From Acetivibrio sp. MSJd-27 (lineage in GTDB: Bacteria > Bacillota > Clostridia > UMGS1840 > HGM11507): DNA of 64,000 nucleotides. The notes below the pieces were generated by a model. That model had not been told where the DNA came from, did not search any database, and saw only the letters and a list, made by a program, of their open reading frames with translations. Where the stretch lies: assembly GCF_018918095.1 (NCBI RefSeq), contig NZ_JAHLPV010000002.1:62001-126000 (forward strand), given 5' to 3'. Below, piece by piece: positions 8,047 through 16,926 of the stretch. The position numbers were made by a program, and so were the translations under genes. Every line of letters begins with the position of its first letter. The stretch's first letter is position 1.

Positions 8047-8103
8047 TACGTTTATGTAACGTATTTTATCACGAAAATTATGTTAATGTCAAGTAAAATA
8101 CGT
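8047..8103. promoter_or_regulatory. Operator-like inverted repeats upstream of the HTH gene
   Basis: ACGTATTTTA (8059-8068) and its exact complement TAAAATACGT (8094-8103) are 25 bp apart. A further TACGT half-site at about 8047 forms TACGT-N7-ACGTA with the first arm. The position between two divergent genes, 26 bp before the HTH gene start, fits autoregulation; this is inference. Confidence 0.45.
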
Positions 8104-8128
8104 GAATTTATTGTATATGAGGATAAAA

Positions 8129-8392
8129 ATGAAGAAAATTGAATTTGATGGAAATAAAAACGTAATATACAAAAATGTAAAGCTTTTCCGAGTAAAAAGA
8201 GATTTGACACAAAGTCAGTTAGCTGCAAAATTACAAACAATGAATATTAATATTGATCAGCAGATGATAAGTAGAATAGAAAACAACAGCCGATTTGTAA
8301 CCGATTATGAATTAGCGTGTTTATGCCTTATTTTAAATGTGGATGTGAAAGACATGCTTCAGGATTTTTATGATGGGCTGGATAAAGATTAA
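8129..8392 (+). CDS. XRE-family helix-turn-helix regulator
   Basis: An 87-residue one-domain DNA-binding protein. The helix-turn-helix runs from about residue 18 (LFRVKRDLTQSQLAAKL) through QQMISRIENNSRFVTDYEL to LNVDVKDML. ATG at 8129 follows TATGAGGAT. It probably regulates itself and the divergent cysteine-rich gene through the inverted repeats between them. It resembles the small HTH protein at 58238 in size and in the order of DLTQSQLA / SLSQKELS and MISRIE / DIRLIE, suggesting one family. Confidence 0.85.
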   Translation: MKKIEFDGNKNVIYKNVKLFRVKRDLTQSQLAAKLQTMNINIDQQMISRIENNSRFVTDYELACLCLILNVDVKDMLQDFYDGLDKD

Positions 8393-8409
8393 ATAATATG
8401 AAATTTTAC

Positions 8410-8966
8410 AATACGTAAACGGCAGGAGAAAACTCCTCCCTTACGGTAAACAGTAGACGGTATACTGGGCGGGGCGATGTGGGCATCGCCCCCTACAGTA
8501 TGTGCCAAAGAATAGCGGCGGAATGCCACCTCGGCGGAACATGCCGTTCTACTGTATATTGTCAACTGTATACTCACTACTCATGTAGGGGACGATGCCC
8601 ACATCGTCCCGAAACAAATCATTTGTAGAGCAGGAGCAGACTCCTGTGCTACAATATTAAATGAGATTGTATTTTGTAAAAGTTACGATGGGCGGATATT
8701 ATCCGCCCCTACGGTGTGTACATGGTTTTGTTTTATTTTTCGGGAAGGGATGGAACCCCTCCCCTACAAGTCGACGTTTGTATTTTGCGGTACACATTGT
8801 CATTCCGAGGTACGAGGAATCTCCAATAAGGTACAGAGGCAAAGCACAAAGAAACTGTATTTTGTACGCTGCGCGTTGAGCTGGCTGGGCGATTTTTCGC
8901 TTTGCTCAGAATGACAGACTGCGAAAATACATCATAACCGTAGGGGCGAACTGCGTTCGCCCGTTC
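8410..8966. repeat. Cluster of short palindromic repeat units
   Basis: A 560-bp gene-free stretch made almost wholly of hairpins, several bounded by CCCCTAC or GTAGGGG: GGGGCGATG/CATCGCCCC at 8471-8492, GGGACGATG/CATCGTCCC at 8589-8610, TGTAG-GCAGGAG/CTCCTG-GCTACA at 8624-8653, GGGCGGAT/ATCCGCCC at 8690-8708, a GGGATGGAACCCCTCCCC unit near 8745-8765 and GGGCGAAC/GTTCGCCC at 8944-8962. A non-palindromic stretch from CATTCCGAGG to CTCAGAATGACA lies at about 8800-8915. No gene is supported. Confidence 0.7.
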
Positions 8967-9025
8967 TTCAGTTCTCTTTTGCTCGGCTTTTTCCTCCGTT
9001 CCCCATCGAATCATCTCCAAAAGAA

Positions 9026-9049
9026 AAAAGACCGGAACACCGGTCTTTT
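9026..9049 (-). terminator. Intrinsic terminator of the queA-tgt-yajC group
   Basis: A 10-bp stem (AAAAGACCGG with its complement), a four-base loop and A/T arms, just after the yajC stop. Confidence 0.8.
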
Positions 9050-9054
9050 CCCAT

Positions 9055-9354
9055 TTATGCTTTTTCTTTTGTTTTGACTTCCTTGATACCCCATTTATAA
9101 AGGTGGACAGGTGTTTTTTCAACGGTACCCATCTCCATAACAATGGTTTCATCCTTTATTTTGGTTATCTTACCAAACATTCCGCCGATGGTTGTGACTT
9201 CATCCCCCACCTGCAGATTTGCCAGCAATTCCTTAAACTGTTTGTCCCTCTTTCTCTGCGGACGGATCAAAATAAAATAAAAGATGGCAACCATCAAAAC
9301 CAACATAATAATAGGCTGTATATAAGCCGCCATTCCAACTGCTTGTGTTTCCAT
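9055..9354 (-). CDS. yajC: Preprotein translocase accessory subunit YajC
   Basis: A 99-residue protein with one N-terminal membrane helix at about residues 10-30, then the family signature FYFILIRPQRKRDK and a basic soluble domain with LQVGDEVTTIGGMFGKI. YajC associates with the SecDF-YajC complex that aids Sec-dependent export. The ATG at 9354 was preferred over the in-frame GTG at 9363 because GGAGG lies ten bases before the ATG. It follows tgt on the same strand, the common order in Firmicutes, and ends at a terminator. Confidence 0.95.
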   Translation of the reverse strand: METQAVGMAAYIQPIIMLVLMVAIFYFILIRPQRKRDKQFKELLANLQVGDEVTTIGGMFGKITKIKDETIVMEMGTVEKTPVHLYKWGIKEVKTKEKA

Positions 9355-9471
9355 ATTCCGCACACCTCCTTCATTTGTATATATTATAGTACATTATACC
9401 TGTTTTCTCTTAGAATAGCAAGCATTTTTTCAAAAATCCCAAACGAACGTCAAAGTTCGCGCTTTTTTCAA

Positions 9472-10605
9472 TTATTCCGCCTTCTGCCTGTACAGGGAAG
9501 ATTTTTCGCTGCGGAAGGAAGAAAAGGTTCCCTTATCCAGATGATCCCGGATATCCTGCATCAACTGATTATAGAAATACAGATTGTGCAGCACACAAAG
9601 GCGCATGGCAAGCATCTCTTTCGCCTTAAACAAATGGCGGATATACGCCCTGGAATAATGGCGGCAGGCTGGACATCCGCATTCCTCGTCGATCGGACGG
9701 TCATCCCTCTCATACTTTTTATTCAGCAGATGGATCACGCCCTGATGGCTGTACAGGGTTGCATGCCTGGCATTTCTGGCGGGCATGACGCAGTCAAAGA
9801 AATCCACACCTCTGGCCACCGCTTCTATGATATTGGACGGCGTCCCCACCCCCATCAAATAGCGGGGTTTGTCCTCCGGCATATAGGGTTCCACCGTCTC
9901 TATGGTTTCATACATTTCCTGTTCGCTTTCCCCCACAGCCAGACCGCCGATGGCGTATCCCTCACAGCCGATCTCTCGGATCTGCTTCATATGTTCTATT
10001 CTCAGTTCTGCATATGTGGATCCCTGATTGATACCAAACAGCATCTGATGAGGATTAAGCGTCCCCTCCTGTCTGTTTAGCCGATCCATCTCGTCCCGGC
10101 AAACCCTGAGCCATCTTGTGGTGCGCTCAATGGACTGCTTGGTATAGGAATATTCCGCAGGATTCTCAATACACTCGTCAAACGCCATCGCAATGGTGGA
10201 AGCCAGATTGGACTGAATCCGCATGCTTTCCTTCGGCCCCATAAAAATTTTTCTTCCGTCGATATGGGAATTGAATTGAACTCCCTCCTCGCTGATTTTG
10301 CGGAGCTTCGCCAGGGAAAAAACCTGAAATCCTCCGCTGTCGGTCAATATAGGGCGATCCCAATTCATAAATTTATGAATTCCGCCCATATCCCTCACAA
10401 CCTCGTCTCCCGGGCGAAGATGCAAATGATAGGTGTTGGAGAGTTCTACCTGACAGCCTATCTCCTTTAAATCCATACTGGAAACCGCTCCTTTGATAGC
10501 GGCAATTGTCCCCACATTCATAAAGACCGGGGTCTGTATTTCTCCGTGTATTGTCTGAAAGGACCCTCGTCTTGCAGAACCTTCTTTCTTTTTAAGCTGA
10601 TACAT
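9472..10605 (-). CDS. tgt: Queuine tRNA-ribosyltransferase
   Basis: A 377-residue tRNA-guanine transglycosylase that exchanges guanine-34 for preQ1 in GUN-anticodon tRNAs. Key segments: DSGGFQVFSLAKLRK with the general acid/base Asp near residue 90, FDCVMPARNARHA with the nucleophile Asp near residue 265, and zinc ligands in CGCPACRHYSRAYI. Its length is typical. It lies downstream of queA, with R1 copy 2 occupying the gap, so preQ1 insertion and its conversion to epoxyqueuosine are encoded side by side. Confidence 0.97.
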   Translation of the reverse strand: MYQLKKKEGSARRGSFQTIHGEIQTPVFMNVGTIAAIKGAVSSMDLKEIGCQVELSNTYHLHLRPGDEVVRDMGGIHKFMNWDRPILTDSGGFQVFSLAKLRKISEEGVQFNSHIDGRKIFMGPKESMRIQSNLASTIAMAFDECIENPAEYSYTKQSIERTTRWLRVCRDEMDRLNRQEGTLNPHQMLFGINQGSTYAELRIEHMKQIREIGCEGYAIGGLAVGESEQEMYETIETVEPYMPEDKPRYLMGVGTPSNIIEAVARGVDFFDCVMPARNARHATLYSHQGVIHLLNKKYERDDRPIDEECGCPACRHYSRAYIRHLFKAKEMLAMRLCVLHNLYFYNQLMQDIRDHLDKGTFSSFRSEKSSLYRQKAE

Positions 10606-10709
10606 AGTTACTCCGTTTCTTTTATTTCTTGTTTTCTATCCCGATTCAATGGACGATTCCACTCCCGCCTTCTGCACAGGCGGAGATATTTTCGTTTCTT
10701 CCCATTCTA

Positions 10710-10803
10710 TTCAATAAGGGCTTGCCCCGTCATTCAACGAGGACAAGGGCACTGCATAGCAGTGCCGCCTTAAGAGGCGGGGGACATCTTGCCCGCAGTT
10801 ATA
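10710..10803 (-). repeat. R1 palindromic repeat, copy 2 (short form)
   Basis: A 94-bp copy in minus orientation between queA and tgt. It has the GCACTGC/GCAGTGC hairpin, the CCGCCTTAAGAGGCGG segment and both ends, but lacks the central CCGCAATCAGCGGGAG hairpin. The ATAACTGCGGGC end overlaps the 3' end of queA and supplies its TAA stop codon (10799-10801). Confidence 0.85.
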
Positions 10804-11824
10804 TAATAAGCATGGCGTCCCCAAAGCTGAAAAAGCGATATTTCTCTTTGATTGCAATTTCATATGCCTTCATGGTTTTCTCATAGCCGGCCAAAGCCGA
10901 AACCAGCATAATCAAAGAGGATTCCGGAAGATGAAAATTCGTGATAAGTCCATCCAGAATTTTAAACCGGTAGGATGGATAAATATAGATTCCGGTGTAG
11001 CCGGACTGCTGACGCACTCTCCCTTTTTCATCCGCTACGGTTTCCAGCACTCTGCAGGAGGTGGTTCCCACACCTATCACCCGGTTTCCCGCCTGTTTTG
11101 TGCGGTTTATGATATCAGCGGTTTCCCCGGTCATAATGTAATACTCCTGGTGCATCTGATGTTCTTCGATATTCTCTGTTTTCACGGGGCGAAATGTTCC
11201 TAAGCCTACATGAAGGGTGACGAACACTACATTGATTCCCTTTTTCCTGATTTCATCCAGCAATTCATTGGTGAAATGAAGTCCTGCCGTAGGTGCCGCG
11301 GCGGAACCCTCATACTTTGCATAGACGGTCTGATACCTCTCTTTATCCTCGAGCTTTTCGTGAATATAGGGTGGCAGAGGCATTTCCCCCAGCCGATCCA
11401 ACACTTCCTCGAAGACTCCTTCAAAAGCAAACCGCGCAATCCGGTTTCCGTTTTCTAGAACTTTTATGATTTCGGCAGAGAGAATGTCGCCTCCAAACCG
11501 GAATTTCGCCCCTTCTCTCGCTTTTTTGCCTGGGCGCACAAGAATTTCCCAATCGGTATGATTCATGCGCTTTAACAATAAAAATTCGATGGCTGAGCCG
11601 GTTTCTTCCTTTAAGCCGTGCAGCCTGGCAGGAAGAACCCTTGTGTCGTTCAACACAAGGGTATCTCCTTTATTCAAATAATCGATCACATTGTGAAAGG
11701 TTTTATGTTCCACACTATCTTTTCTTCTGTCCAGCACCATCAGCCGAGAGGCTGTGCGATCTTTCAGCGGAACCTGGGCGATCAACTCTTCCGGAAGATC
11801 ATAATAAAAGTCATGTCGTTTCAA
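10799..11824 (-). CDS. queA: S-adenosylmethionine:tRNA ribosyltransferase-isomerase
   Basis: A 341-residue enzyme that transfers the ribosyl moiety of SAM to preQ1-tRNA, forming epoxyqueuosine. Family segments are [12 protein letters not shown] at the N-terminus, [30 protein letters not shown] and a C-terminal FFSFGDAM. The length is normal. It is the first enzyme of a queA-tgt-yajC group. The TAA stop lies inside the end of R1 copy 2; the protein end (MLII) is near the expected place, so the repeat replaced the native stop with little change. Confidence 0.97.
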   Translation of the reverse strand: MKRHDFYYDLPEELIAQVPLKDRTASRLMVLDRRKDSVEHKTFHNVIDYLNKGDTLVLNDTRVLPARLHGLKEETGSAIEFLLLKRMNHTDWEILVRPGKKAREGAKFRFGGDILSAEIIKVLENGNRIARFAFEGVFEEVLDRLGEMPLPPYIHEKLEDKERYQTVYAKYEGSAAAPTAGLHFTNELLDEIRKKGINVVFVTLHVGLGTFRPVKTENIEEHQMHQEYYIMTGETADIINRTKQAGNRVIGVGTTSCRVLETVADEKGRVRQQSGYTGIYIYPSYRFKILDGLITNFHLPESSLIMLVSALAGYEKTMKAYEIAIKEKYRFFSFGDAMLII

Positions 11825-11838
11825 CTCTGTTTGCTCCT

Positions 11839-13374
11839 CTATTTCCCTGTTGTAATTTCAACACCGGTATAATAATGTTTTAAAATCTGTTCATAGCTGT
11901 ATCCATGATCCGCAAGCCCTATCGCTCCATTCTGGCACATTCCGACTCCATGACCGTTTCCTTCCCCTTTGATTACAAAGGATTCCGATACAGTGGGAAG
12001 TGTTTTGGGTACAACTTCACCATTCTCCACAGTCAGCACAGTGACCGCGTTTCCTTCTATTTTGGTGATGCCGTTGGCATCGAGCTTTTCTCTCCCTCCC
12101 AGATTCCAATACAAAAATCCACTGGCAGTCAGAATGCGGAATGTATTTTGCGGTACAATGTCATAAAACTGGCTTTTCAAATTCAAAATGGTGCGGGCTT
12201 GTTCCCGCTCAAACACTTTGGTCATCTTGTCACCGGTAATTTGTATTTTCAAAACTCTTCCGGTTGGCGTGCGTTCCAAGATCTCAAGGGACTGAAGGTT
12301 TCCAAAATCATATCCCTTGGCAAGAAGCGTCTGATTGATCGTGGAAAAATCCAGAGGAAGTTCCCAGCTGACATCTTTGCAGTAGGGATCCTCCACCGAT
12401 TTCAAATAAGGATGCGGACTGCCCCATACATTTTCCACATCCTCCGTTCTCCCCCCGCAGCTTGCAGAATAAACTGCTGTTATAATTTTTCCGTCATAGG
12501 TCAATACCTGCTTATTCGTTTCATTGACGGCCTGCGTTGTGCTGTCTTTTTCCCAGCTTACCCCTTTATATACCTGACAATGCTGGGAATCGCACAGTGA
12601 AAAACCCATAGAAGCATGGCGGCCGCTGTTCTGCACCGCATAGGTTCTGGCGCACACTGCCTGGGCTTTCAAAGCTTCCAAACCGGAACCCGCAGGAATT
12701 TCAGACGGAGTTACACTGTACAGATATTCGTTCATCGAAACCTTTGAGATAACCGTCATATCGCTTGCGTCCTGACGGATAAAAACAACAGATCCCCTGT
12801 ATTCCACCGAATCAATTAGCAGTGTGCCACCGTTTTTTGACGCAATCTCCAGATTTTCACCGGTTTGTTCACTGAACACCAGCTTTGTCTGTCCGCTTTT
12901 CTGATCGGATATCCGTATTCTCTTCTGATTGGGTTCAATCATATAGGCAGAGGGATTGGTTTGCCGAATTTCCCAAAGCAGATTGTTCGCATCGGTGTGA
13001 TTCATTATTTTTTCACGGGCGGCATAGAACACATTATCCTCGTAATAGATCATATCATTTTTATTTTCTTCCGTATAGGTTAATGCACTATTATAATCCA
13101 AAAATCCGCCTTTTTCTATAATAAGGTAGGTTTCTTCATTATTAATTTGCGCCTTTTCTACCATAATGTTTGTTTCATCCAGAACAGCTACCTGCTTGCC
13201 GGATTCGGTCCCAATCCGAAAACCGTTATTGTTTTTTAAGTTTACCGATTTAACCGCTGTACTCCCATATTTCAGGCCAATTTTTATGGTTTCAGGCACA
13301 GCTATATCAGCCTGTACAAAAATACAGGACATTAATAACATGATTCCAATCAAAAAAATGGATTTATATCTCAA
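11839..13374 (-). CDS. SpoIID/LytB domain protein
   Basis: About 511 residues. A TTG start at 13374 was preferred because AAAGGAG lies eight bases upstream and the product begins with a clean signal peptide ([16 protein letters not shown]); an ATG at 13431 lacks a ribosome site. The C-terminal half is the SpoIID domain: [14 protein letters not shown] near residue 210, [29 protein letters not shown] and [11 protein letters not shown] at the end. SpoIID is a lytic transglycosylase acting on denuded glycan strands during engulfment. The protein is longer than B. subtilis SpoIID, so it may be a SpoIID/LytB relative acting in vegetative wall turnover. It is 14 bp upstream of queA on the same strand. 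Confidence 0.9.
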   Translation of the reverse strand: MRYKSIFLIGIMLLMSCIFVQADIAVPETIKIGLKYGSTAVKSVNLKNNNGFRIGTESGKQVAVLDETNIMVEKAQINNEETYLIIEKGGFLDYNSALTYTEENKNDMIYYEDNVFYAAREKIMNHTDANNLLWEIRQTNPSAYMIEPNQKRIRISDQKSGQTKLVFSEQTGENLEIASKNGGTLLIDSVEYRGSVVFIRQDASDMTVISKVSMNEYLYSVTPSEIPAGSGLEALKAQAVCARTYAVQNSGRHASMGFSLCDSQHCQVYKGVSWEKDSTTQAVNETNKQVLTYDGKIITAVYSASCGGRTEDVENVWGSPHPYLKSVEDPYCKDVSWELPLDFSTINQTLLAKGYDFGNLQSLEILERTPTGRVLKIQITGDKMTKVFEREQARTILNLKSQFYDIVPQNTFRILTASGFLYWNLGGREKLDANGITKIEGNAVTVLTVENGEVVPKTLPTVSESFVIKGEGNGHGVGMCQNGAIGLADHGYSYEQILKHYYTGVEITTGK

Positions 13375-13582
13375 AACATTTTCTCCTTTTATACAGCAAG
13401 GATTTTTGCCGACCACACTTTTTTTTTTCATTTTCTACTGTTCAGACAAGATGATATTCCTGCAGTCAGCAAATAACGTTTCTTTCTTACAATAGAGCGG
13501 AAAATAATCTTCTTTTATTATAATATGTAAACCATTTAAAGTCAACGATTATCCTTGTTTTTCTAATATATATTTTTTAAAA
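13375..13582. other. AT-rich gene-free segment before the parS site
   Basis: Holds the upstream region of the minus-strand SpoIID gene (AAAGGAG ribosome site near 13383) and otherwise AT-rich sequence. No RNA gene recognised. Confidence 0.4.
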
Positions 13583-13598
13583 TGTTTCACATGAAACA
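13583..13598. promoter_or_regulatory. parS-like palindrome (degenerate)
   Basis: TGTTTCACATGAAACA is one base away from the parS consensus at the central CG. It lies 12 bp from the perfect parS and may be a weaker ParB site. Confidence 0.6.
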
Positions 13599-13610
13599 TA
13601 CCTTGTTTTT

Positions 13611-13626
13611 TGTTTCACGTGAAACA
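13611..13626. promoter_or_regulatory. parS: parS, ParB-binding centromere site
   Basis: TGTTTCACGTGAAACA is a perfect 16-bp palindrome identical to the bacterial parS consensus. It lies about 190 bp upstream of parA and about 3.3 kb from oriC, where ParB loads and spreads to organise and segregate the origin region. Confidence 0.95.
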
Positions 13627-13665
13627 TTTTGAATCATTTCTCTTTCTTTTTTTTATAAAACATGA

Positions 13666-13671
13666 TATAAT
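13666..13671 (+). promoter_or_regulatory. Probable -10 element upstream of parA
   Basis: TATAAT preceded by TGA (extended -10, TGATATAAT). No convincing -35. A second candidate, TGGTATCAT at 13764-13772, is part of the hairpin repeat listed next. Confidence 0.35.
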
Positions 13672-13722
13672 AAAAACATGCCGTGGGCGGAAAAGGATCT
13701 TCCGGCGGCTGAATTCTTATTA

Positions 13723-13774
13723 AATCACAATACTGCGGCGATATTATGCCGTCTTCATTGTTGTGGTATCATAA
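13723..13774 (+). repeat. R2 hairpin repeat, copy 1
   Basis: A 52-bp element starting AATCACAATACTGCGGCG and ending CATTGTTGTGGTATCATAA; about four fifths identical to the element at 54927-54977. Outer arms CACAA/TTGTG and inner arms CGGC/GCCG can fold. It ends in an extended -10-like sequence, so it may act as the parA promoter. Confidence 0.6.
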
Positions 13775-13811
13775 TTTTGTATAGATTGAAACATGTTTAG
13801 GATGTGATTTT

Positions 13812-14576
13812 GTGGCTAAAATTATAGCTGTAGCCAATCAAAAAGGCGGCGTCGGAAAAACGACTACGGCGGTCAATCTTGCCGCATGTATCGGCGCACT
13901 AAAGAAAAAAGTTCTTGTCATCGATTCCGATCCTCAGGGAAATGCTACAAGCGGATTGGGGATCGATAAAAATGAAGTATCCAAAAATTATTATGATGTT
14001 TTAATGGAAGGGGAGTCAATTGAAAACACGGTTATCCCCACAAATTATAAAAATGTTTCGGTCGTTCCCGGAAATATGGATCTGTTGGGTGTTGAGGTGT
14101 CCCTGGATAAAAAGGAAAACAAAGAATATATTTTGAAAAACAGCCTTTCTCAATATCAGAACGATTTTGATTTTATTTTTATCGACTGCCCCCCTTCCCT
14201 CAACTATATTACAATCAACGCATTTGCCGCGGCGGATTCGATTATTATCCCAATTCAATGCGAATATTTTGCTTTGGAAGGGGTTAGTGATTTGATTGAA
14301 AATATTAAACTGATCAAAAATTCAATCAATCCGAGACTAGAAATCGAGGGTATTTTACTTACCATGTTTGATTCAAGAACAAACCTTTCCATCCAGGTTG
14401 CCCAAGATGTGAAGGATTGCTTTCCAAAAAAGGTATATAAGGTTGCCATTCCCAGAAACACACGGTTGGGGGAAGCTCCCAGTTTTGGAACACCTATCAT
14501 TTATTATGACAAATATTCCAAGGGTGCCGAAAGCTATAAAGCCCTTGCCAAAGAATTTTTAAAGCAAAACAGATAA
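13812..14576 (+). CDS. parA: Chromosome partitioning ATPase ParA/Soj
   Basis: A 254-residue deviant-Walker ATPase. The N-terminus reads KIIAVANQKGGVGKTTTAVNLA with the signature Lys11 and catalytic Lys16; Walker B is FIFIDCPPSLN. It binds DNA nonspecifically in the ATP form and moves or organises ParB-parS complexes; in spore-formers Soj also acts on DnaA. The start is GTG with a weak ribosome site (AGGATG). It is cotranscribed with parB, 11 bp away. Confidence 0.96.
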   Translation: MAKIIAVANQKGGVGKTTTAVNLAACIGALKKKVLVIDSDPQGNATSGLGIDKNEVSKNYYDVLMEGESIENTVIPTNYKNVSVVPGNMDLLGVEVSLDKKENKEYILKNSLSQYQNDFDFIFIDCPPSLNYITINAFAAADSIIIPIQCEYFALEGVSDLIENIKLIKNSINPRLEIEGILLTMFDSRTNLSIQVAQDVKDCFPKKVYKVAIPRNTRLGEAPSFGTPIIYYDKYSKGAESYKALAKEFLKQNR

Positions 14577-14587
14577 GGAGGATTTAC

Positions 14588-15439
14588 ATGGCCAGAAGAG
14601 GTTTGGGAAAAGGACTTGCCTCCCTGATTCCCGAAGAGAAGCAGCTCTCTCCCTCCGGTGAAAATGTGGTATCTGAACTGAATATTGTGGATGTAGAGCC
14701 AAATAAAAACCAACCCAGAAAACATTTTGATGAGGATAAGCTGGAAGCCTTGTCCACTTCGATCAAGGAAATGGGTGTGATTCTGCCTATTATCGTAGTG
14801 AAACAGGAAAACGGAATGTATCTCATCATCGCCGGGGAGCGCAGATGGCGCGCCGCAAAAAAGGCAGGGTTAAAGAAAATTCCCGCCATTATAAAAGATT
14901 ATGAATCCAAAGAAGCCGCGGAAGTGGCTATGATTGAAAATCTGCAGAGAGAGGATCTCAACCCGATTGAAGAAGCGGAAGGTTATAAATCTCTGATCGA
15001 TTCCTTTTCTTTGACGCAGGAGGAAATCAGTAAGCGTGTCGGAAAGAGCAGGACAGCCATCACAAACTCTATGCGTCTTTTAAGTTTGCCTGATACGATT
15101 ATTCCACTGATTATATCGGGCGATTTATCCAGCGGGCATGCCCGTGCGCTGATTACGTTACAATCAGATGAATTGAAATTGGAGATTGCCAAACGTATTA
15201 TAAAGGAAGGGCTGAATGTCCGCCAGGTGGAAGCTCTTGTGAAACATTTAAATACCGAACCCAAAGAGACGAAATCAAAAGATGATCCAATCCAAATAGA
15301 AATCCAGCATATCGAATCTGATTTGTGTAAAAAATTATCCACCAAGGTTCATATCAAACATGGAGTGAAACGCGGAAAAATAGAAATAGAATATTATGGG
15401 AATGATGATTTGGAACGGATTTTGAAGTTTTTGAATTAA
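14588..15439 (+). CDS. parB: Chromosome partitioning protein ParB/Spo0J
   Basis: A 283-residue CTP-dependent DNA clamp that binds parS. In order: an N-terminal ParA-interacting stretch (RRGLGKGLASLIP), the CTPase region with GERRWRAAKKAG near residue 80 and NLQREDLNPIEEA, the HTH with SLTQEEISKRVGKSR, and a C-terminal dimerisation segment. AAGGAGG precedes the ATG. Its target, the perfect parS, lies 1 kb upstream. Confidence 0.97.
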   Translation: MARRGLGKGLASLIPEEKQLSPSGENVVSELNIVDVEPNKNQPRKHFDEDKLEALSTSIKEMGVILPIIVVKQENGMYLIIAGERRWRAAKKAGLKKIPAIIKDYESKEAAEVAMIENLQREDLNPIEEAEGYKSLIDSFSLTQEEISKRVGKSRTAITNSMRLLSLPDTIIPLIISGDLSSGHARALITLQSDELKLEIAKRIIKEGLNVRQVEALVKHLNTEPKETKSKDDPIQIEIQHIESDLCKKLSTKVHIKHGVKRGKIEIEYYGNDDLERILKFLN

Positions 15440-15534
15440 ATGTAATAATATGTAAGCTAAAATTTCGCGTTCTATTTCATTTTTAAAACTACAGTAATGA
15501 AATATATCAAATGAAGACATTTTTTAAATACAGC

Positions 15535-15563
15535 TTGATTTTTTAGGTTTTAGGGTTTATAAT
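15535..15563 (+). promoter_or_regulatory. Sigma-A promoter of serS
   Basis: TTGATT (15535-15540), a 17-bp spacer and TATAAT (15558-15563), 92 bp upstream of the serS ATG. I searched the leader for a T-box sequence and saw none. Confidence 0.7.
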
Positions 15564-15654
15564 AAAATTATTCCATTTTTAATTGGATGATAAACGGTTT
15601 TTTCATTCATTTTATTTTGTTAAATGAATTATTACAATAAATAGGAGGTTTGTC

Positions 15655-16926
15655 ATGTTTGACATCAAATTGATCCGGGAGGATGTGGAACGGGTTCGCA
15701 AATTGGTTTCCACGAAAAAAGACAACTCCACTGATCTGGATAGAATTTTAGAATTGGATACGAAAAGAAGAGATATTACTTTTCAGGTTGAAAATTTAAA
15801 GAGTAAACAAAATATGGTTTCAAAAGAGATTCCAAGATTAAAAAAAGAAGGTAAGGATGTTTCTTCTGTTTTACAGGAAATGAAAGATTTATCCGATAAA
15901 ATAAAAGAGGATGATAAAGTTCTTTCGGAGATCGAATCCGAACTGAAGGATCTTTTACTTCGGGTTCCGAATCTTCCCCACGAATCCGTCCCCATCGGAG
16001 ATTCCGATGAGGATAATGTGGAAGTCAGAAAATGGGGCGATGTAAAAGATTTCTCTTTTGAGCCGAAGGCTCACTGGGATATCGGAGAAAAATTAAATAT
16101 TCTCGATCCAACCCGCGCAGCCAAGGTAACAGGCTCCCGCTTCACCTTTTATAAAGGACTTGGAGCCAAACTGGAAAGAGCTATCATCAATTTCTTTTTG
16201 GATACCCATACCAAAAGCGGATATGAAGAAGTTTTCCCCCCTTTTATGGTAAACCGCGATTCTCTGACTGGTACCGGACAACTTCCAAAATTTGAAGAGG
16301 ATGTCTTTAAACTGGAGGGAATGGATTATTTCCTGATTCCCACAGCAGAGGTTCCTGTAACCAACCTGTATCGGGATGAAATCCTGTCTGCAGATCAGCT
16401 TCCTTTAAAACATGTGGCTTACTCAGCCTGCTTTCGTTCAGAAGCTGGCAGCGCCGGGAGAGATACCCGCGGCTTAATCCGCCAGCATCAGTTCAATAAA
16501 GTGGAATTGGTGAAATTCGCAACACCGGAATCCTCTTATGAAGAACTTGAAAAACTAACAAGAGATGCGGAGCTTGTTCTTCAGCTTCTTGGTCTTCCCT
16601 ACCGTGTTGTGTCAATCTGTACCGGTGATTTGGGCTTCACCGCGGCGAAGAAATATGATATAGAAGTATATATGCCAAGTTACGGCAGATATGTGGAGAT
16701 TTCCTCCTGCTCCAATTTTGAAGATTTTCAGGCCAGAAGAGCAAATATCAAATACAAAGAAAATCCCAAGGATAAGGCGAAACTTGTTCACACCCTAAAT
16801 GGTTCGGGTGTTGCTATCGGAAGAACGGTTGCAGCGATTTTGGAGAATTATCAGAATGAGGACGGCAGTGTCACCATTCCGGAAGTTTTGGTGCCTTACA
16901 TGCATGGAATCACTGAAATAAAATAA
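15655..16926 (+). CDS. serS: Serine--tRNA ligase
   Basis: A 423-residue class II aminoacyl-tRNA synthetase that charges tRNA-Ser (and tRNA-Sec). Residues 1-100 form the tRNA-binding coiled coil. The catalytic core has motif 2, [15 protein letters not shown] near residue 262, and motif 3, [16 protein letters not shown] near residue 385. Ribosome site AGGAGG seven bases before the ATG. It has its own promoter and a downstream inverted repeat, and directly borders oriC. Synthetic lethality makes it an essential gene in all known bacteria. Confidence 0.98.
   Translation: MFDIKLIREDVERVRKLVSTKKDNSTDLDRILELDTKRRDITFQVENLKSKQNMVSKEIPRLKKEGKDVSSVLQEMKDLSDKIKEDDKVLSEIESELKDLLLRVPNLPHESVPIGDSDEDNVEVRKWGDVKDFSFEPKAHWDIGEKLNILDPTRAAKVTGSRFTFYKGLGAKLERAIINFFLDTHTKSGYEEVFPPFMVNRDSLTGTGQLPKFEEDVFKLEGMDYFLIPTAEVPVTNLYRDEILSADQLPLKHVAYSACFRSEAGSAGRDTRGLIRQHQFNKVELVKFATPESSYEELEKLTRDAELVLQLLGLPYRVVSICTGDLGFTAAKKYDIEVYMPSYGRYVEISSCSNFEDFQARRANIKYKENPKDKAKLVHTLNGSGVAIGRTVAAILENYQNEDGSVTIPEVLVPYMHGITEIK

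Noticed and set aside
8661-8914. Short plus-strand frames inside the palindromic cluster
   Set aside because: They are translations of repeat hairpins and lack ribosome sites.
8410-8966. CRISPR array
   Set aside because: Repeats are palindromes of different sequence without constant repeat-spacer spacing and no cas genes are present.
9103-10080. A 325-codon plus-strand frame covering yajC and tgt
   Set aside because: It spans two well-identified minus-strand genes and their gap; product has no family resemblance.
15440-15654. T-box or serine-responsive leader before serS
   Set aside because: No T-box consensus (AGGGTGG...) or specifier hairpin seen.
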